Source: DATKCF01 sp035513345 (GTDB lineage: Bacteria; Gemmatimonadota; Gemmatimonadetes; Longimicrobiales; RSA9). Taken from it: a DNA stretch of 64,000 bases. Positions within the stretch are counted from its first letter, which is position 1. The number at the start of each line of letters is the position of its first letter. A program made the translations under genes and the position numbers. Location: contig DATKCF010000042.1 in NCBI GenBank assembly GCA_035513345.1, forward strand, positions 37,673 through 101,672. Direction: 5' to 3'. Under the pieces are notes generated by a model. That model made no database searches, was not told the DNA's origin, and saw only the letters and a program-made list of their open reading frames with translations. Positions 52,568 through 61,755 of this stretch are shown here, in pieces.

Positions 52568-53155
52568 ATGCAAGCCGGAACGCGCTGGATCCTTGCCGTC
52601 GTGCCCATTCTGCTGGCGTGCTCGGCGGAGACGCCCGAGCAATCCGCTCCGCTGTCAGCGCAGGACACCTTCTGGAGCGCCATCGAGGAGCTGTGCGATC
52701 AGGCGTTCGAGGGCACTCTGATCGAGGCGCCGGCAGGTGACACGACCTTCGCGGGGAAAGCGCTGGTCATGCATGTAAGGCAGTGCGCAGCCGATGAGAT
52801 CCGGATCCCACTGCACGTCGGCGATGATCGATCGCGAACATGGATCCTCTCACGCACGGCCGACGGCCTGCGGTTGAAGCATGACCATCGCCATGAGGAC
52901 GGTTCCGAGGACGAGGTGACACAGTATGGTGGCGATACCGTGGGCCCGGGCAGCGCTCAGGTTCAGGAGTTTCCCGCCGACACCGCCACGGCATCACTGA
53001 TTCCGGCCGCGGCCACGAACGTGTGGACCGTCGAGGTCCATCCGGATCGTATCTTCGTCTACGCGCTACGACGGGAGGGAACCGACCGGAGGTACCGGCT
53101 CGAGTTCGACATTACGAGGCCCGTCCCGCCGCCGCCAACGCCCTGGGGTTACTGA
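52568..53155 (+). CDS. Hypothetical lipoprotein
   Basis: 195 aa. Lipoprotein signal MQAGTRWILAVVPILLACS with lipobox LLAC. The mature part begins with an Ala/Ser/Gln-rich stretch, then FWSAIEELCDQAFEGTLIEA, a pair of cysteines (ELCDQ and VRQCAADE), RIPLHVGDDRSRTWILSRTA and a His-rich LKHDHRHEDGSEDE. I know similar uncharacterised lipoproteins, without function. It ends in a Pro-rich tail PVPPPPTPWGY. AAAGGA lies six to seven bases before ATG 52568. It is 102 bp after the hydrolase gene and may be co-transcribed. Confidence 0.7.
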   Translation: MQAGTRWILAVVPILLACSAETPEQSAPLSAQDTFWSAIEELCDQAFEGTLIEAPAGDTTFAGKALVMHVRQCAADEIRIPLHVGDDRSRTWILSRTADGLRLKHDHRHEDGSEDEVTQYGGDTVGPGSAQVQEFPADTATASLIPAAATNVWTVEVHPDRIFVYALRREGTDRRYRLEFDITRPVPPPPTPWGY

Positions 53156-53479
53156 TCGACCAGGAGGCGAAGGCTTTCCGTCTCCGTAAACCTTTGCCTC
53201 TTCCCGAGCTGTTGTGTGGGGGAGGGGGGCCGGAGAGGGAGATGGGTCGGACGATGGAGGCGGAGTAGTTGGGGGAGGGGGATCGGGGGGAACGGCCGGG
53301 GACATCGGCAACAGGTGCGGGGCACCACGGACCCTCTCGAACGACATTCCAGCGTCCGGTTGCTCGCGACGAGCCACTCCAGCTCGACAGTGTCACCCTG
53401 TCGCCGTTCAGATCACCGCATCCCCAGTGTAGTTCGCGGCGTGTCGTTCGCGGCTCGTCCAGTCGTGGCCGGTGGCGCG
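53156..53479. other. Non-coding gap between convergent genes, G-rich
   Basis: 324 bp without a credible gene. It holds a terminator hairpin at 53165-53199 and, at 53218-53301, a strongly G-rich plus strand with many runs of three to six G (at least five runs of four or more), able to form a G-quadruplex. The rest shows nothing. Confidence 0.5.
53165..53199. terminator. Terminator hairpin between lipoprotein and VOC genes
   Basis: AGGCGAAGG (53165-53173) pairs with CCTTTGCCT (53191-53199) with one G-U pair, and the inner TTTCCG/CGTAAA arms extend it around a TCTC loop. CTTCCC follows. It lies 9 bases after the lipoprotein stop and before the end of the convergent VOC gene. Confidence 0.6.
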
Positions 53480-53911
53480 TCACGATCCGGCGACACGTTC
53501 GATGCGCGTCGCGACGTACCAGATGTGGCCGAACGGGTCGGTCACGCCGCCGCTGCGATCACCGTACGCCTGGTCCGCGAGCGGGAGCAATTCGGTCGCG
53601 CCGGCGCCGACCGCGCGGGCGAACCACGCGTCGGCATCGTCGACGTACGCGTACAGGTGGACGGGTGTGCCGCCGCGCGACAGCGGGCCCTTCCATTCGG
53701 GCCAATCGGGCGTCTCCTCCGTGATCATGACGACGGAGTCGCCGATGCGGAACTCGGCGTGCCGGACCTTGCCGTCTTCGTCGGTGTGACGTGAGAGTTC
53801 CTCCGCGTCGAACGCTCTTCGGTAGAAGTCGAGGGCCATCGCCGCGTCGTGCACGATGAGGTATGGCGTGAGGGCGTAATAGCCTTCGGGCACGCCATTC
53901 GGTGTCGTCAT
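53480..53911 (-). CDS. VOC family protein (PhnB/glyoxalase-like)
   Basis: 143 aa. Two beta-alpha-beta-beta-beta modules of the vicinal oxygen chelate fold are seen: LTPYLIVHDAAMALDFYRRA, AEFRIGDSVVMITEE, then VHLYAYVDDADAWFARAVGA and the closing SGGVTDPFGHIWYVAT. The pattern fits the PhnB-like subgroup of unknown substrate. ATG 53909-53911 has AGGAGG seven bases upstream; the frame is open further up through the AraC gene's end region. It follows the AraC-type gene by 76 bp on the same strand and may be regulated by it. Confidence 0.88.
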   Translation of the reverse strand: MTTPNGVPEGYYALTPYLIVHDAAMALDFYRRAFDAEELSRHTDEDGKVRHAEFRIGDSVVMITEETPDWPEWKGPLSRGGTPVHLYAYVDDADAWFARAVGAGATELLPLADQAYGDRSGGVTDPFGHIWYVATRIERVAGS

Positions 53912-53987
53912 CGTCTGCCTCCTGTGGTTGTCGTCCGCCGTTACAGGATACGTGGCATCGGCGACCGCGTCTTGGAGAAAAGGCAGC

Positions 53988-54833
53988 CTACTCGGCGAGG
54001 CTTGTTGCGTGCGGGCGGGCGGCGGACAGGAACTCACGCGGAGTGAGACCGCTGAATTCGCGGAACTCGGCGTTCATGTGAGGCTGGTCGTAGTAGCCGC
54101 AAGCGAGAGCCAGTTGCGCGAGCGAGCGAGGTCCTTGCCGGAGCGCGGCCGTAGCGCTCCTGAATCTGACGATGCGCGCGAACCGCTTCGGCGTCACGCC
54201 GATCTGCTCGACGAAGCCCGCAACGAGCCGGGCCTTCGAGAGGCCCAGCCGCTCGCGCAGTGCCGAGATACAGACCGCACCCTCAGCCCGCTCGATCTCG
54301 CTCGCGGCGTATGCGATGCGGGAATCTGTCTGTCCCCCGCGCACGAGTCGGTCACGGACCCACTCGCCCGCGGCACGCACGCGTTCATCGTCGGACGCCG
54401 CCTCTTCGCAGCGTTCGGCCAGCTCGTCCGCCGCCCCGCCCAGCACAAGGCGCAGGTCGACGGTCTGATCGGTCAATTCACAGAGCGGCAGGCCGAAAAG
54501 AGAGAAAGCACCGGCGGGCAGCAGGCGGATTCCCAGAACCCGGCACGGACCTGGCGGCGCTTCGATGACCATTGGCCCGACGAGCAGGCCGCCGACCGAC
54601 GCCATCGCGCATGGCCCGGGCGGGTTGCCCTGAACGATGCGGTATCGATCGGACAGGCTACCCAGATGCACGATCAGGTCGAGCGTTCCGGTCGGGAAGT
54701 GGCGTTCCCGTCGCTGCGGCGTCGCTCCGCTGAAGAACCAGATCGACTCGACGAGCCCGTCGAATTCACGAGGTCGCCAGTCGGTCAGCGTCCAGCCTGC
54801 GTCGAGGTTGGTACTGCGCGTGATCGCGGCCAT
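53988..54833 (-). CDS. AraC-family transcriptional regulator
   Basis: 281 aa. The N-terminal half is of the DUF6597 type (GLVESIWFFSGATPQ, HFPTGTLDLIVHLG, GIRLLPAGAFSLFGLPLCEL). The C-terminal AraC HTH pair has LRERLGLSKARLVAGFVEQIG, GVTPKRFARIVRFRSATAAL and ALACGYYDQPHMNAEFREFS with GLTPREFL. The domain order is normal and the length complete. ATG 54831-54833 is a simple start without strong Shine-Dalgarno. It is upstream of the VOC gene on the same strand and divergent from TerC, with 143 bp between. Confidence 0.9.
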   Translation of the reverse strand: MAAITRSTNLDAGWTLTDWRPREFDGLVESIWFFSGATPQRRERHFPTGTLDLIVHLGSLSDRYRIVQGNPPGPCAMASVGGLLVGPMVIEAPPGPCRVLGIRLLPAGAFSLFGLPLCELTDQTVDLRLVLGGAADELAERCEEAASDDERVRAAGEWVRDRLVRGGQTDSRIAYAASEIERAEGAVCISALRERLGLSKARLVAGFVEQIGVTPKRFARIVRFRSATAALRQGPRSLAQLALACGYYDQPHMNAEFREFSGLTPREFLSAARPHATSLAE

Positions 54834-54976
54834 CAGCTACGCTATGGGGCGACCCGGGCGCGAATCAAGGCCTGTCGGATGGCAAGGCTCTGGCCCCACC
54901 CCCGTCCACGCCACAGCTTACATGGCGGTTGACATCAGGTTGAGGATTCCGGCAAGGGCAAGAGCCAGGAGACCCA

Positions 54977-55723
54977 ATGGAGTGGGTGACCGACCCGCAG
55001 ATCTGGATCGCGCTGGCAACACTGACGGCGCTCGAGGTCGTTCTGGGCATCGACAATGTCGTGTTCATCTCGATCCTCGCGAGCAAGCTGCCGGCGGCTC
55101 AGCAGGGCAAGGCGCGTCGGCTCGGGTTGTTGCTGGCCATGGGAACGCGCATCGCCCTGCTGTTCGCCATCACATGGGTGATCCGGTTGACGGCGCCGCT
55201 CTTCACCGTGATCGGCCAGGAGATCTCCGGCCGCGACCTCATCCTGATCGGCGGCGGCCTGTTCCTGCTGGCGAAGAGCACGCACGAGATTCATGACAAG
55301 CTGGAAGGCGAGTCAGGCCGCACTGCCAAGCGGATCCCGCCGTCGTTCGCGAGCGTGCTCGTGCAGATCATGCTGCTCGACATCGTCTTCTCGCTCGACT
55401 CGGTGATCACGGCCGTCGGCATGGTCGACGAGATCGCGATCATGGTCGCTGCCGTCGTCATCGCGATCGGCTTCATGATGCTCTTCGCAGAGCCGGTCAG
55501 CAGTTTCGTCGAGCGTCACCCGACCGTGAAGATGCTGGCGCTCAGTTTCCTGCTGCTGATCGGCATGGTGCTCATCGCCGAGGGCCTCGACCAGCACATC
55601 CCGAAGGGCTACATCTACTTCGCGATGGCCTTCTCGGTTTTCGTCGAGGCGCTGAACCTGCGGTTGAAGAGAACGAAGCAACCGCCCGTGAAGCTCCACG
55701 ACCCGTATGAAACCACTCCGTAA
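54977..55723 (+). CDS. TerC family integral membrane protein
   Basis: 248 aa with about seven TM helices. TerC signatures: LTALEVVLGIDNVVFISILA near the N-terminus and LLDIVFSLDSVITAVGMVDE in the second half, each with the paired acidic residues used for metal transport. FLLLIGMVLIAEGLDQHIPKGYIYFAMAFS near the end is typical of the YjbE/YgdQ-like subset. TerC/Alx proteins export manganese, or assist metal loading of exported proteins. ATG 54977 has CCAGGAGACCCA upstream. I looked for a yybP-ykoY manganese riboswitch in the 143-bp leader and found none convincing. Confidence 0.92.
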   Translation: MEWVTDPQIWIALATLTALEVVLGIDNVVFISILASKLPAAQQGKARRLGLLLAMGTRIALLFAITWVIRLTAPLFTVIGQEISGRDLILIGGGLFLLAKSTHEIHDKLEGESGRTAKRIPPSFASVLVQIMLLDIVFSLDSVITAVGMVDEIAIMVAAVVIAIGFMMLFAEPVSSFVERHPTVKMLALSFLLLIGMVLIAEGLDQHIPKGYIYFAMAFSVFVEALNLRLKRTKQPPVKLHDPYETTP

Positions 55724-55763
55724 AACCCGTGACGGACGTGTTGCGGCGAGGATCCCTGTGAGA

Positions 55764-56696
55764 TCAGCGAAAACGGATCGTGAGGCGGTGGACCGCGTCG
55801 CCGGCTTCGATGTCCTCGAAGGCCCAATCGATTGCGATGCGGTCGCCCGTGAACCCCGCACCGACCGTCAACGGCTGCATGTCCGAGTCCTCGATCCAGC
55901 GGTAGCCCGCGCGGCCGGTGAACGTGCGGCCCTGGATCGGCCAGTACGACACCTCGACGCCACCGCCCGCCGCCCACGTCTCGTCGCGGTGCCATGACGC
56001 GGATGCCGCGACCATCAGGTCGAGCGGGCCGGCCTGGCGGGTACCCGTCGCGGCGCCAAGCGTGACCTCCGTCGGCAGTTCCGTATCGAGCGCGTCCAGC
56101 GCCGGGTCACGGCCGAGGTTGCGGCCGGTCAGGCCCAGCGTGAGTGGACCGACGGCGCGCGCAACGCCGATGTCCGCGGCCGCCGTCACGTCCCGTTCGG
56201 CGCCTGCCCGGTAGTCGATCATCTTGCCGGCCACGCCCACACGAACGCCCAGTACCGTTCGCGCATAGGCCGCGCTCAGGATCTGTTCGGACGCTGCCGA
56301 GGCGCCCGAGCCGGAGAGTCCGGCTTCGCCGCGCGCAAACGCACCGTCCGTCAGGCTCTGTGCGCCGTACGAGAGCGCCCGGAGTCCGAAGCCGACCCCG
56401 CCGTTCCACCATTCCATCGCGCCCGACACACCGAGCAGCCGGCTCCCCGAACCGTACGCCGCCACCGAGCCCGCAATGCCCCTCGCCGTGCTGAGCAGCG
56501 CGGGGTTGTAGAAGATTGCGTCCGATTCCGCACTTGCCAGCGGATACGCGTTGCCCAGCCCGAGCGCCCGCGTGCTGGCCGGCGAGCGCAACGCAATCGG
56601 CGCGACCACCTGCGCTGCCGCCGGCCCCACCAGGAACCCGGCAAGGACAAAGGAAACCGCCCCCGACGGCCATCTCGCCCTCCCCGCCCATTTCAC
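55764..56696 (-). CDS. PorV/UPF0164-like outer-membrane beta-barrel protein
   Basis: About 310 aa. A signal peptide ends GPAAAQV. The mature start ALRSPASTRALGLGNAYPLA, followed by SDAIFYNPAL, matches PorV/PorQ-type and UPF0164 barrels of the FadL fold. The rest is repeated amphipathic strands to HRLTIRFR. GTG 56696 begins one base after the M16 gene's TGA, with GAGGG seven bases upstream inside that gene, so translation is coupled. PorV proteins in Bacteroidota serve type IX secretion; no such genes are here, so the role remains open. Confidence 0.72.
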   Translation of the reverse strand: MKWAGRARWPSGAVSFVLAGFLVGPAAAQVVAPIALRSPASTRALGLGNAYPLASAESDAIFYNPALLSTARGIAGSVAAYGSGSRLLGVSGAMEWWNGGVGFGLRALSYGAQSLTDGAFARGEAGLSGSGASAASEQILSAAYARTVLGVRVGVAGKMIDYRAGAERDVTAAADIGVARAVGPLTLGLTGRNLGRDPALDALDTELPTEVTLGAATGTRQAGPLDLMVAASASWHRDETWAAGGGVEVSYWPIQGRTFTGRAGYRWIEDSDMQPLTVGAGFTGDRIAIDWAFEDIEAGDAVHRLTIRFR

Positions 56697-56697
56697 C

Positions 56698-59499
56698 TCA
56701 ACCCTCGGGCATGAGCGAAACACGTACGTATCTGGTAGCGGGCATGTGCATTCGTGCCGCCTCCGCGATCCTATCGACACTCAACGCATCGATCAATGTC
56801 GGGACATCGAGCAGCTCGTCGGGCGCGAAGCCATGGAGCGCGGCCGATGACAGCCGCGACAGCCAGTAGGCGTTCTGCCGGAGATTCGTTTCGTGGTCGC
56901 GGCGCAACGCTTCCTTGACCTTGTCGAGCATTTCCGCGGACGGACCCTCGGTCTGGATCTTCCGGATCTCGTCGAACACGACAGTGGTCAGCGAATCGAG
57001 GCGAGCGGGATCGGCGCCGAAGTAGACCTGGACCGCATAGTTCGGCCATGGATCGCGGGCGACTGACGTTGCGACCTGAACGCCGTACGTGCCGCCGAGT
57101 TCTTCGCGCAGCACATCACGCAACTGGATGTCGAGTGCGTCGGCCAGTCCATTGAGGAGGAACGCCGTCTGCCGGTCGTACTCGATCGGGCCCGTGAATA
57201 TGATGGCTGTCTGGCTGCGGGGCTCGAGGCCCCTGCGGACAGTCTTCTCGACCACGCCGTCAGGCGGCCGCACGCCACGGTCGCGCCAGGTTTCGTTGCG
57301 CGTGCCGCCGGGCAGTCCGCCGATCCAGCGTTCGACAAGCGGCCTGATCGCTTCGATCGTGAAGCTGCCGACGAACACGAACGTGAAGTCGCCCGCATCG
57401 GTGAACCGGTCCTCGAAGATCTCGAAGGCGCGGTCGCGATCGATGTCGTCCAGTCGCGCGGCGGTGACCGGACGGATGCGCGGATGGTGCTGGGCCAAGG
57501 TGACGGACAACGTGTCGGCGAACGCCTGGTCCGGACTCGCCTGCTGGTTCTCGAGGACGCTGCGCAGGCGAGTGACCAGCGAGCTGAATGCTGTCGTGTC
57601 CCGGCGGGGAGCGGACAGGTTGAGATGGATGAGCTGGAACATCGTCTCGAGGTCGCCGGGCGATGCGCCGCCATTGAGGCCCTCGGTGAGTTCGTCGATG
57701 CCCGCACGGACGGCAACGGCCTTTCCGGCCAGTGCCTTCTGAAGCGCGGTCGCGTTCATCGTGCCGAGTCCGCTCGCCGATGCAAGCGATGACGCGAACA
57801 CGCCCGTCAGGTACTCGTCATCCGACACGTGCGAGAGGCCGCCCGGACTGAACGCGCGGAACACGACTTCGTCGTCCTTGAAGTCGGTCGGCCGGAGCAG
57901 GACGCGCGCGCCGTTCGACAATGTCCACTCGGTCACGCCGACATCGGCGTACACGGTCTCCGCCGTGACCGAGCCGGGCGCTGGCGGATTCGCGACCAGT
58001 TCGTCTTCGGTGACAATGTCGACGTACGGCTCGATCGCGCTGTTCTCGACCGCCGCGAACACGCCCAGCAGATCGCTTTCGGACGGCAGCTCCAGACCCT
58101 CCTTGCGGGGCGCCTGCAACACGATCACGCGGTTACCGTCCGGCATCCATTCGCCGGCAAGCCGGTTGACATCAGCCAGCGTGATGACCGGGAGGTACTG
58201 CTTCACCAGATCGAATTCCGCGGCAATGCCCGGTACCGCTTCGCCTTCCATGAATGCACGGGCGTACTCGTTCGCCAGTTGTGATGACTCCGTGTGTTCA
58301 CGCTCGGCGAACGCCGACTCGTAGTAGCGCAGCAGGTCCGCCTTCTCCCGATCCAGTTCCGATTCGGTGAAACCGTGCCGCGCAACGCGCTCCGCTTCGG
58401 TCATTATCGCTTCGAGACCGCGCAACACGCCGCCCTCGTGGACCGCCGCGCCCACGGAGTAGGCTGCCTGTGTCCGGACGATATTGCCTTCCGACGAGCT
58501 GGCCGCCACAAACGGCGGGTCCGCTTCGCGCGCAAGTTCCGCCAGCCGCGCGTTCAGCATGCCGTTGTACAGGATCTGCACGAGCGACTGGCGGAACGCA
58601 CCATACGTGCCCTGCTCCGGAACCGGATGCTTGTAGTAGACGTTGACGCTCGTGCCCGTCGCTTCCGGGTCGGTCGCAATGACGACCAGCGTGGAATCAT
58701 GGGCATCGACGCCGTACACGGACCGCGGCCTCGACTCCGCCGGTGGGGTCAGCGCGGAGAACCGGGTCCGGATCTGCTCTTCGATCCCGGCCGCGTCGAA
58801 GTCGCCCACTGCAATGACAGCCATGAGGTCCGGACGGTACCACTCCTCGTAGTACCGCACGAGCGCTTCGCGGGAAGCGGTCTGCAACGATTCCTGCGAC
58901 CCGATCGGCAGGCGCTCGGCATAGCGAGAGCCGCGGAAGAGGACCGGGAAGACCTGGTCGCGCAGCCGCGAACCGGCGCCCTGACCCTGCCGCCACTCCT
59001 CGATCACCACGCCGCGCTCCTTGTCGATCTCTTCCGGATCGAAGGTGATGCGGTGCGCCCACTCCTCGAGGATGTCGAAGCCGCGCGCCACAGCGGTACC
59101 CGTGTCCGTCGGCACCGTCAGCAGATAGACCGTTTCGTCGAAACCCGTGTACGCGTTCAGGTCCGCGCCGAACCGCATCCCGATCCGTTCGAGATAGTCG
59201 ACCAGTGCCTGCTTCTCGAAGTTCTCGGTACCGTTGAACGCCATGTGCTCTACGAAGTGCGCCAGACCACGCTGGTCGTCATCCTCGAGAATCGAGCCGG
59301 CGTTCACCACGAGCATCAGCTCCGCCCTGTGCTCCGGCTGCCGGTTCGCACGGACGAAGTAGCGCAGGCCATTGTCCAGCGTGCCGGACCGCACGGCAGG
59401 ATCGAGCGGAATCGGAGATGCCGGCGAGGGCTGCTGCGCGAGCGCAGTACCGGGGACCGCGAACAGCGCGATCAGAACCGAGCGGCGAAGATTCTGCAT
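56698..59499 (-). CDS. M16 family zinc peptidase (two-domain, pitrilysin type)
   Basis: About 933 aa. A signal peptide ends GTALAQQ. The first M16 half holds the inverted zinc motif HFVEHMAFNGTENF (HxxEH) with the third ligand Glu in the DKERGVVIEEWR stretch about 75 residues later. The second half has TVEGLTEG-like helices and a later R/Y pair region GGTYGVQVATSV (R/Y domain of M16B), without its own HxxEH. This is the normal one-active, one-inactive layout of periplasmic PqqL-like proteases. ATG 59497-59499 has only a weak Shine-Dalgarno. The frame upstream is open for 233 more codons but antisense to the hydrolase gene. It is coupled to the PorV-like gene. Confidence 0.87.
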   Translation of the reverse strand: MQNLRRSVLIALFAVPGTALAQQPSPASPIPLDPAVRSGTLDNGLRYFVRANRQPEHRAELMLVVNAGSILEDDDQRGLAHFVEHMAFNGTENFEKQALVDYLERIGMRFGADLNAYTGFDETVYLLTVPTDTGTAVARGFDILEEWAHRITFDPEEIDKERGVVIEEWRQGQGAGSRLRDQVFPVLFRGSRYAERLPIGSQESLQTASREALVRYYEEWYRPDLMAVIAVGDFDAAGIEEQIRTRFSALTPPAESRPRSVYGVDAHDSTLVVIATDPEATGTSVNVYYKHPVPEQGTYGAFRQSLVQILYNGMLNARLAELAREADPPFVAASSSEGNIVRTQAAYSVGAAVHEGGVLRGLEAIMTEAERVARHGFTESELDREKADLLRYYESAFAEREHTESSQLANEYARAFMEGEAVPGIAAEFDLVKQYLPVITLADVNRLAGEWMPDGNRVIVLQAPRKEGLELPSESDLLGVFAAVENSAIEPYVDIVTEDELVANPPAPGSVTAETVYADVGVTEWTLSNGARVLLRPTDFKDDEVVFRAFSPGGLSHVSDDEYLTGVFASSLASASGLGTMNATALQKALAGKAVAVRAGIDELTEGLNGGASPGDLETMFQLIHLNLSAPRRDTTAFSSLVTRLRSVLENQQASPDQAFADTLSVTLAQHHPRIRPVTAARLDDIDRDRAFEIFEDRFTDAGDFTFVFVGSFTIEAIRPLVERWIGGLPGGTRNETWRDRGVRPPDGVVEKTVRRGLEPRSQTAIIFTGPIEYDRQTAFLLNGLADALDIQLRDVLREELGGTYGVQVATSVARDPWPNYAVQVYFGADPARLDSLTTVVFDEIRKIQTEGPSAEMLDKVKEALRRDHETNLRQNAYWLSRLSSAALHGFAPDELLDVPTLIDALSVDRIAEAARMHMPATRYVRVSLMPEG

Positions 59500-59731
59500 G
59501 GTAGTCTCGTAATCCTCTGATGGTCCGCGTCGCGACTCGCGTCGGTCTACTCGCGAGTTGCCGAACGGATCCGTCACCGGGGGAAACAGGTTGCCGGCGG
59601 CGCGTTCTGGACGGCCGACCTTACGTGTGCCGCAATGGGAAGATACGATAGGGACGCGACGATGGCTAAGGCGGAGCCAGTCGCTGCGTTTCACCTCGGT
59701 TGGTGACGGGAGTGCCGCTCGGGCCGCGATC

Positions 59732-61036
59732 ATGGGAGGTCTGCTGGTGGTTCTGATGCTGGGTGTGCCGGATACGGGCCTCGCACAGGCGAGCGACAGG
59801 TGGACGCGCGCTGCGGCCTCCTTTGTCCGGCTGCTGGAGGAAGAAAGGTTCGACTCCGCCGCGGCTATGATATCCGACGCGGTGCCCGCGGATGCGTTGT
59901 CGCCTGAGCGGCTCGGCCAGATCTGGACGCAGATCACGTCGACGTCCGGGCCACTCCTCGGCCTCGTGCCGCAGTCGGTGACCGAGCAGAACGGGCAGCA
60001 CATTGTCGACGTGCAAGCGCGTTTCGAACGGCAGCCGCTCAGGATCCGGGTCGTCCTCGACGACGACCTCGAGCTGACCGGCCTGTGGTTCCTGCCGCCG
60101 GAGCCGCCGCCGTATACGGCGCCCGAGTACGTCGACACCGCCGCGTTCGGCGAGTTCGATGTCACCGTGGGCGAGGATCCGTGGGCACTGCCGGCCACAC
60201 TGACCCTGCCGGTGTCCGCCGGTCCGCATCCCGTCGTGGTCCTGGTTCACGGGTCGGGGCCGCACGACCGCGACGAGACCATCGGGCCGAACCGGCCGTT
60301 CCGCGACCTGGCTGAAGGCCTCGCGTCACGCGGCGTCGGCGTGCTGCGTTACGAGAAGCGGACCCGCGTTCATGCCGACCGGATCGATCCGGCCAGCTTC
60401 ACGGTCGACCAGGAAGTCATCGAGGACGCGCTGGCCGCTCTCGAAGCCGCACGGATCCATGACGGCGTGGATCCCGGCCGCGTCTATCTGGCCGGCCACA
60501 GCCTCGGCGGAATGCTCGCCCCCGAGATCGCCCGACGCGACGGTCGCGTGGCCGGCGTCGCGCTGCTGGCCGCGCCCGCACGGCAGATCGCCGTCGTGCT
60601 CCGCGACCAGCTCACGTACATCGCTGCGCTTGCACCGACCGACTCCGCCGCTCGCGCCTCCATCGAGGCATCCCTCGACACCATCGCGCAGCTCGAACAA
60701 CGAGCCGTGCCGCCCGCCACGAACGTCATGGGCGCACCCGCGTCATACTACTACGACCTCGATGGTCGGGACCCCGTCACCACCGCGGCCGCGCTCGACG
60801 TGCCTGTCCTCGTCATCCACGGCGGGCGTGACTATCAGGTGACAGAGCGCGACCTCGCACTCTGGCGCGAACGGCTGTCAGGCCACGATGTTACGATCCG
60901 GGAGTTCGCCGCGCTCAACCATCTCTTCATCGACGGTACCGGCCGCGCGACGCCCACCGAGTACTACAGCACGCCCGGCCACGTCGCCCGGTCGGTCATC
61001 GAAGCCCTCACTGCCTGGATATCGGAACCGCGGTGA
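59732..61036 (+). CDS. Secreted DUF3887-alpha/beta-hydrolase
   Basis: About 434 aa. Signal sequence MGGLLVVLMLGVPDTGLAQA. The domain after it is DUF3887-like (FVRLLEEERFDSAAAMISDA, LGQIWTQITSTSGPLLG). The hydrolase domain has VVVLVHGSGPHDRDETIG, the elbow LAGHSLGGMLAPE, the acid in IHGGRDYQV and the base in ALNHLFIDG. This fusion is common as an exported esterase or peptidase of unknown substrate. The start is uncertain: ATG 59732 has no Shine-Dalgarno and no basic n-region; GTG 59627 would add 35 residues containing Arg. The stop overlaps the GTG of the next gene. Confidence 0.8.
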   Translation: MGGLLVVLMLGVPDTGLAQASDRWTRAAASFVRLLEEERFDSAAAMISDAVPADALSPERLGQIWTQITSTSGPLLGLVPQSVTEQNGQHIVDVQARFERQPLRIRVVLDDDLELTGLWFLPPEPPPYTAPEYVDTAAFGEFDVTVGEDPWALPATLTLPVSAGPHPVVVLVHGSGPHDRDETIGPNRPFRDLAEGLASRGVGVLRYEKRTRVHADRIDPASFTVDQEVIEDALAALEAARIHDGVDPGRVYLAGHSLGGMLAPEIARRDGRVAGVALLAAPARQIAVVLRDQLTYIAALAPTDSAARASIEASLDTIAQLEQRAVPPATNVMGAPASYYYDLDGRDPVTTAAALDVPVLVIHGGRDYQVTERDLALWRERLSGHDVTIREFAALNHLFIDGTGRATPTEYYSTPGHVARSVIEALTAWISEPR

Positions 61037-61599
61037 CTGGAACACCAACCGAAGTGATCGCATTCGCCGGACGGCGAGTCGACCCCGACGACGCCGAAGA
61101 ACCGCGCTTCCCGCAACGCGCCGAGCCCGCTGTCGCTCACCGCCTCCGTGAGCTGTTCCGACAGATCGGCGCCGGTTCCATCGTCGCCTCCGCTGCTTGC
61201 GGGTCCGACATCCTCGCACTCGAAATCGCGGCCGAACTCGGCATGCAGCGTCGCGTCGTCCTCCCCTTCGACCGTCCGACGTTCCGCGAAACCTCCGTCA
61301 CAGACAGGCCCGGCGACTGGGCCCCCCGCTACGATGCCGTTCTCGACAGCCTCGGACCCGACGACATCATCGTGCTTCGCCTTGCCAAGGGCGCCGGCGC
61401 GTACGAACGCACCACCAACGCCATCCTCGACCTCGCCGTCGACCTGGCAGGCCGACCGGCTGCCGCCCGGGCCGTCATCGCGTGGAACGGCGCGCCACGC
61501 GGCGATGGCGACATCACCGCTCAGTTCGCGGACAGGGCCCGCGGCCGCGGCATGAACGTGACTGAAATCGATACCCTGAGCGCCGACCTGTCTGACTGA
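61033..61599 (+). CDS. Rossmann-like (SLOG-like) protein of unknown function
   Basis: 188 aa, soluble. EVIAFAGRRVDPDD is a first strand with a Gly loop, then SIVASAACGSDILALEIAAE and RRVVLPFDRPTFRETSV. This block resembles a module found N-terminal to adenylate cyclases and TPR proteins, with a SLOG/Rossmann fold suited to nucleotide binding. The remaining half has ALDSLGPDDIIVLRLAKGAG, a Tyr/Glu pair and RAVIAWNGAPRGD. GTG 61033 overlaps the hydrolase stop (GTGA), so they are coupled. I do not recognise a named family; a nucleotide-ligand sensor is only a guess. Confidence 0.6.
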   Translation: MTGTPTEVIAFAGRRVDPDDAEEPRFPQRAEPAVAHRLRELFRQIGAGSIVASAACGSDILALEIAAELGMQRRVVLPFDRPTFRETSVTDRPGDWAPRYDAVLDSLGPDDIIVLRLAKGAGAYERTTNAILDLAVDLAGRPAAARAVIAWNGAPRGDGDITAQFADRARGRGMNVTEIDTLSADLSD

Positions 61600-61755
61600 G
61601 GCATACCGATATGGGCCAGAGCCTTCTTGTGCCCGACCGGCCCCGCCATACTTCGGGATCACGACCCGCGAGCACTCATGCGCGGTGAGGGTGCAGCCGA
61701 ACATCAATGGGGCGCGCTGTCGAAAGGGGCAGGGCGCCACCAACGGAACGAGAGA

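Noticed and set aside
53929..54932. Plus-strand frame (334 codons) across the AraC/VOC region
   Set aside because: It is antisense to two well-recognised genes and has no domain features.
54834..54976. Manganese (yybP-ykoY) riboswitch in front of TerC
   Set aside because: The conserved loops of the riboswitch are not visible; only generic G+C-rich sequence and a lone TTGACA without -10 box.
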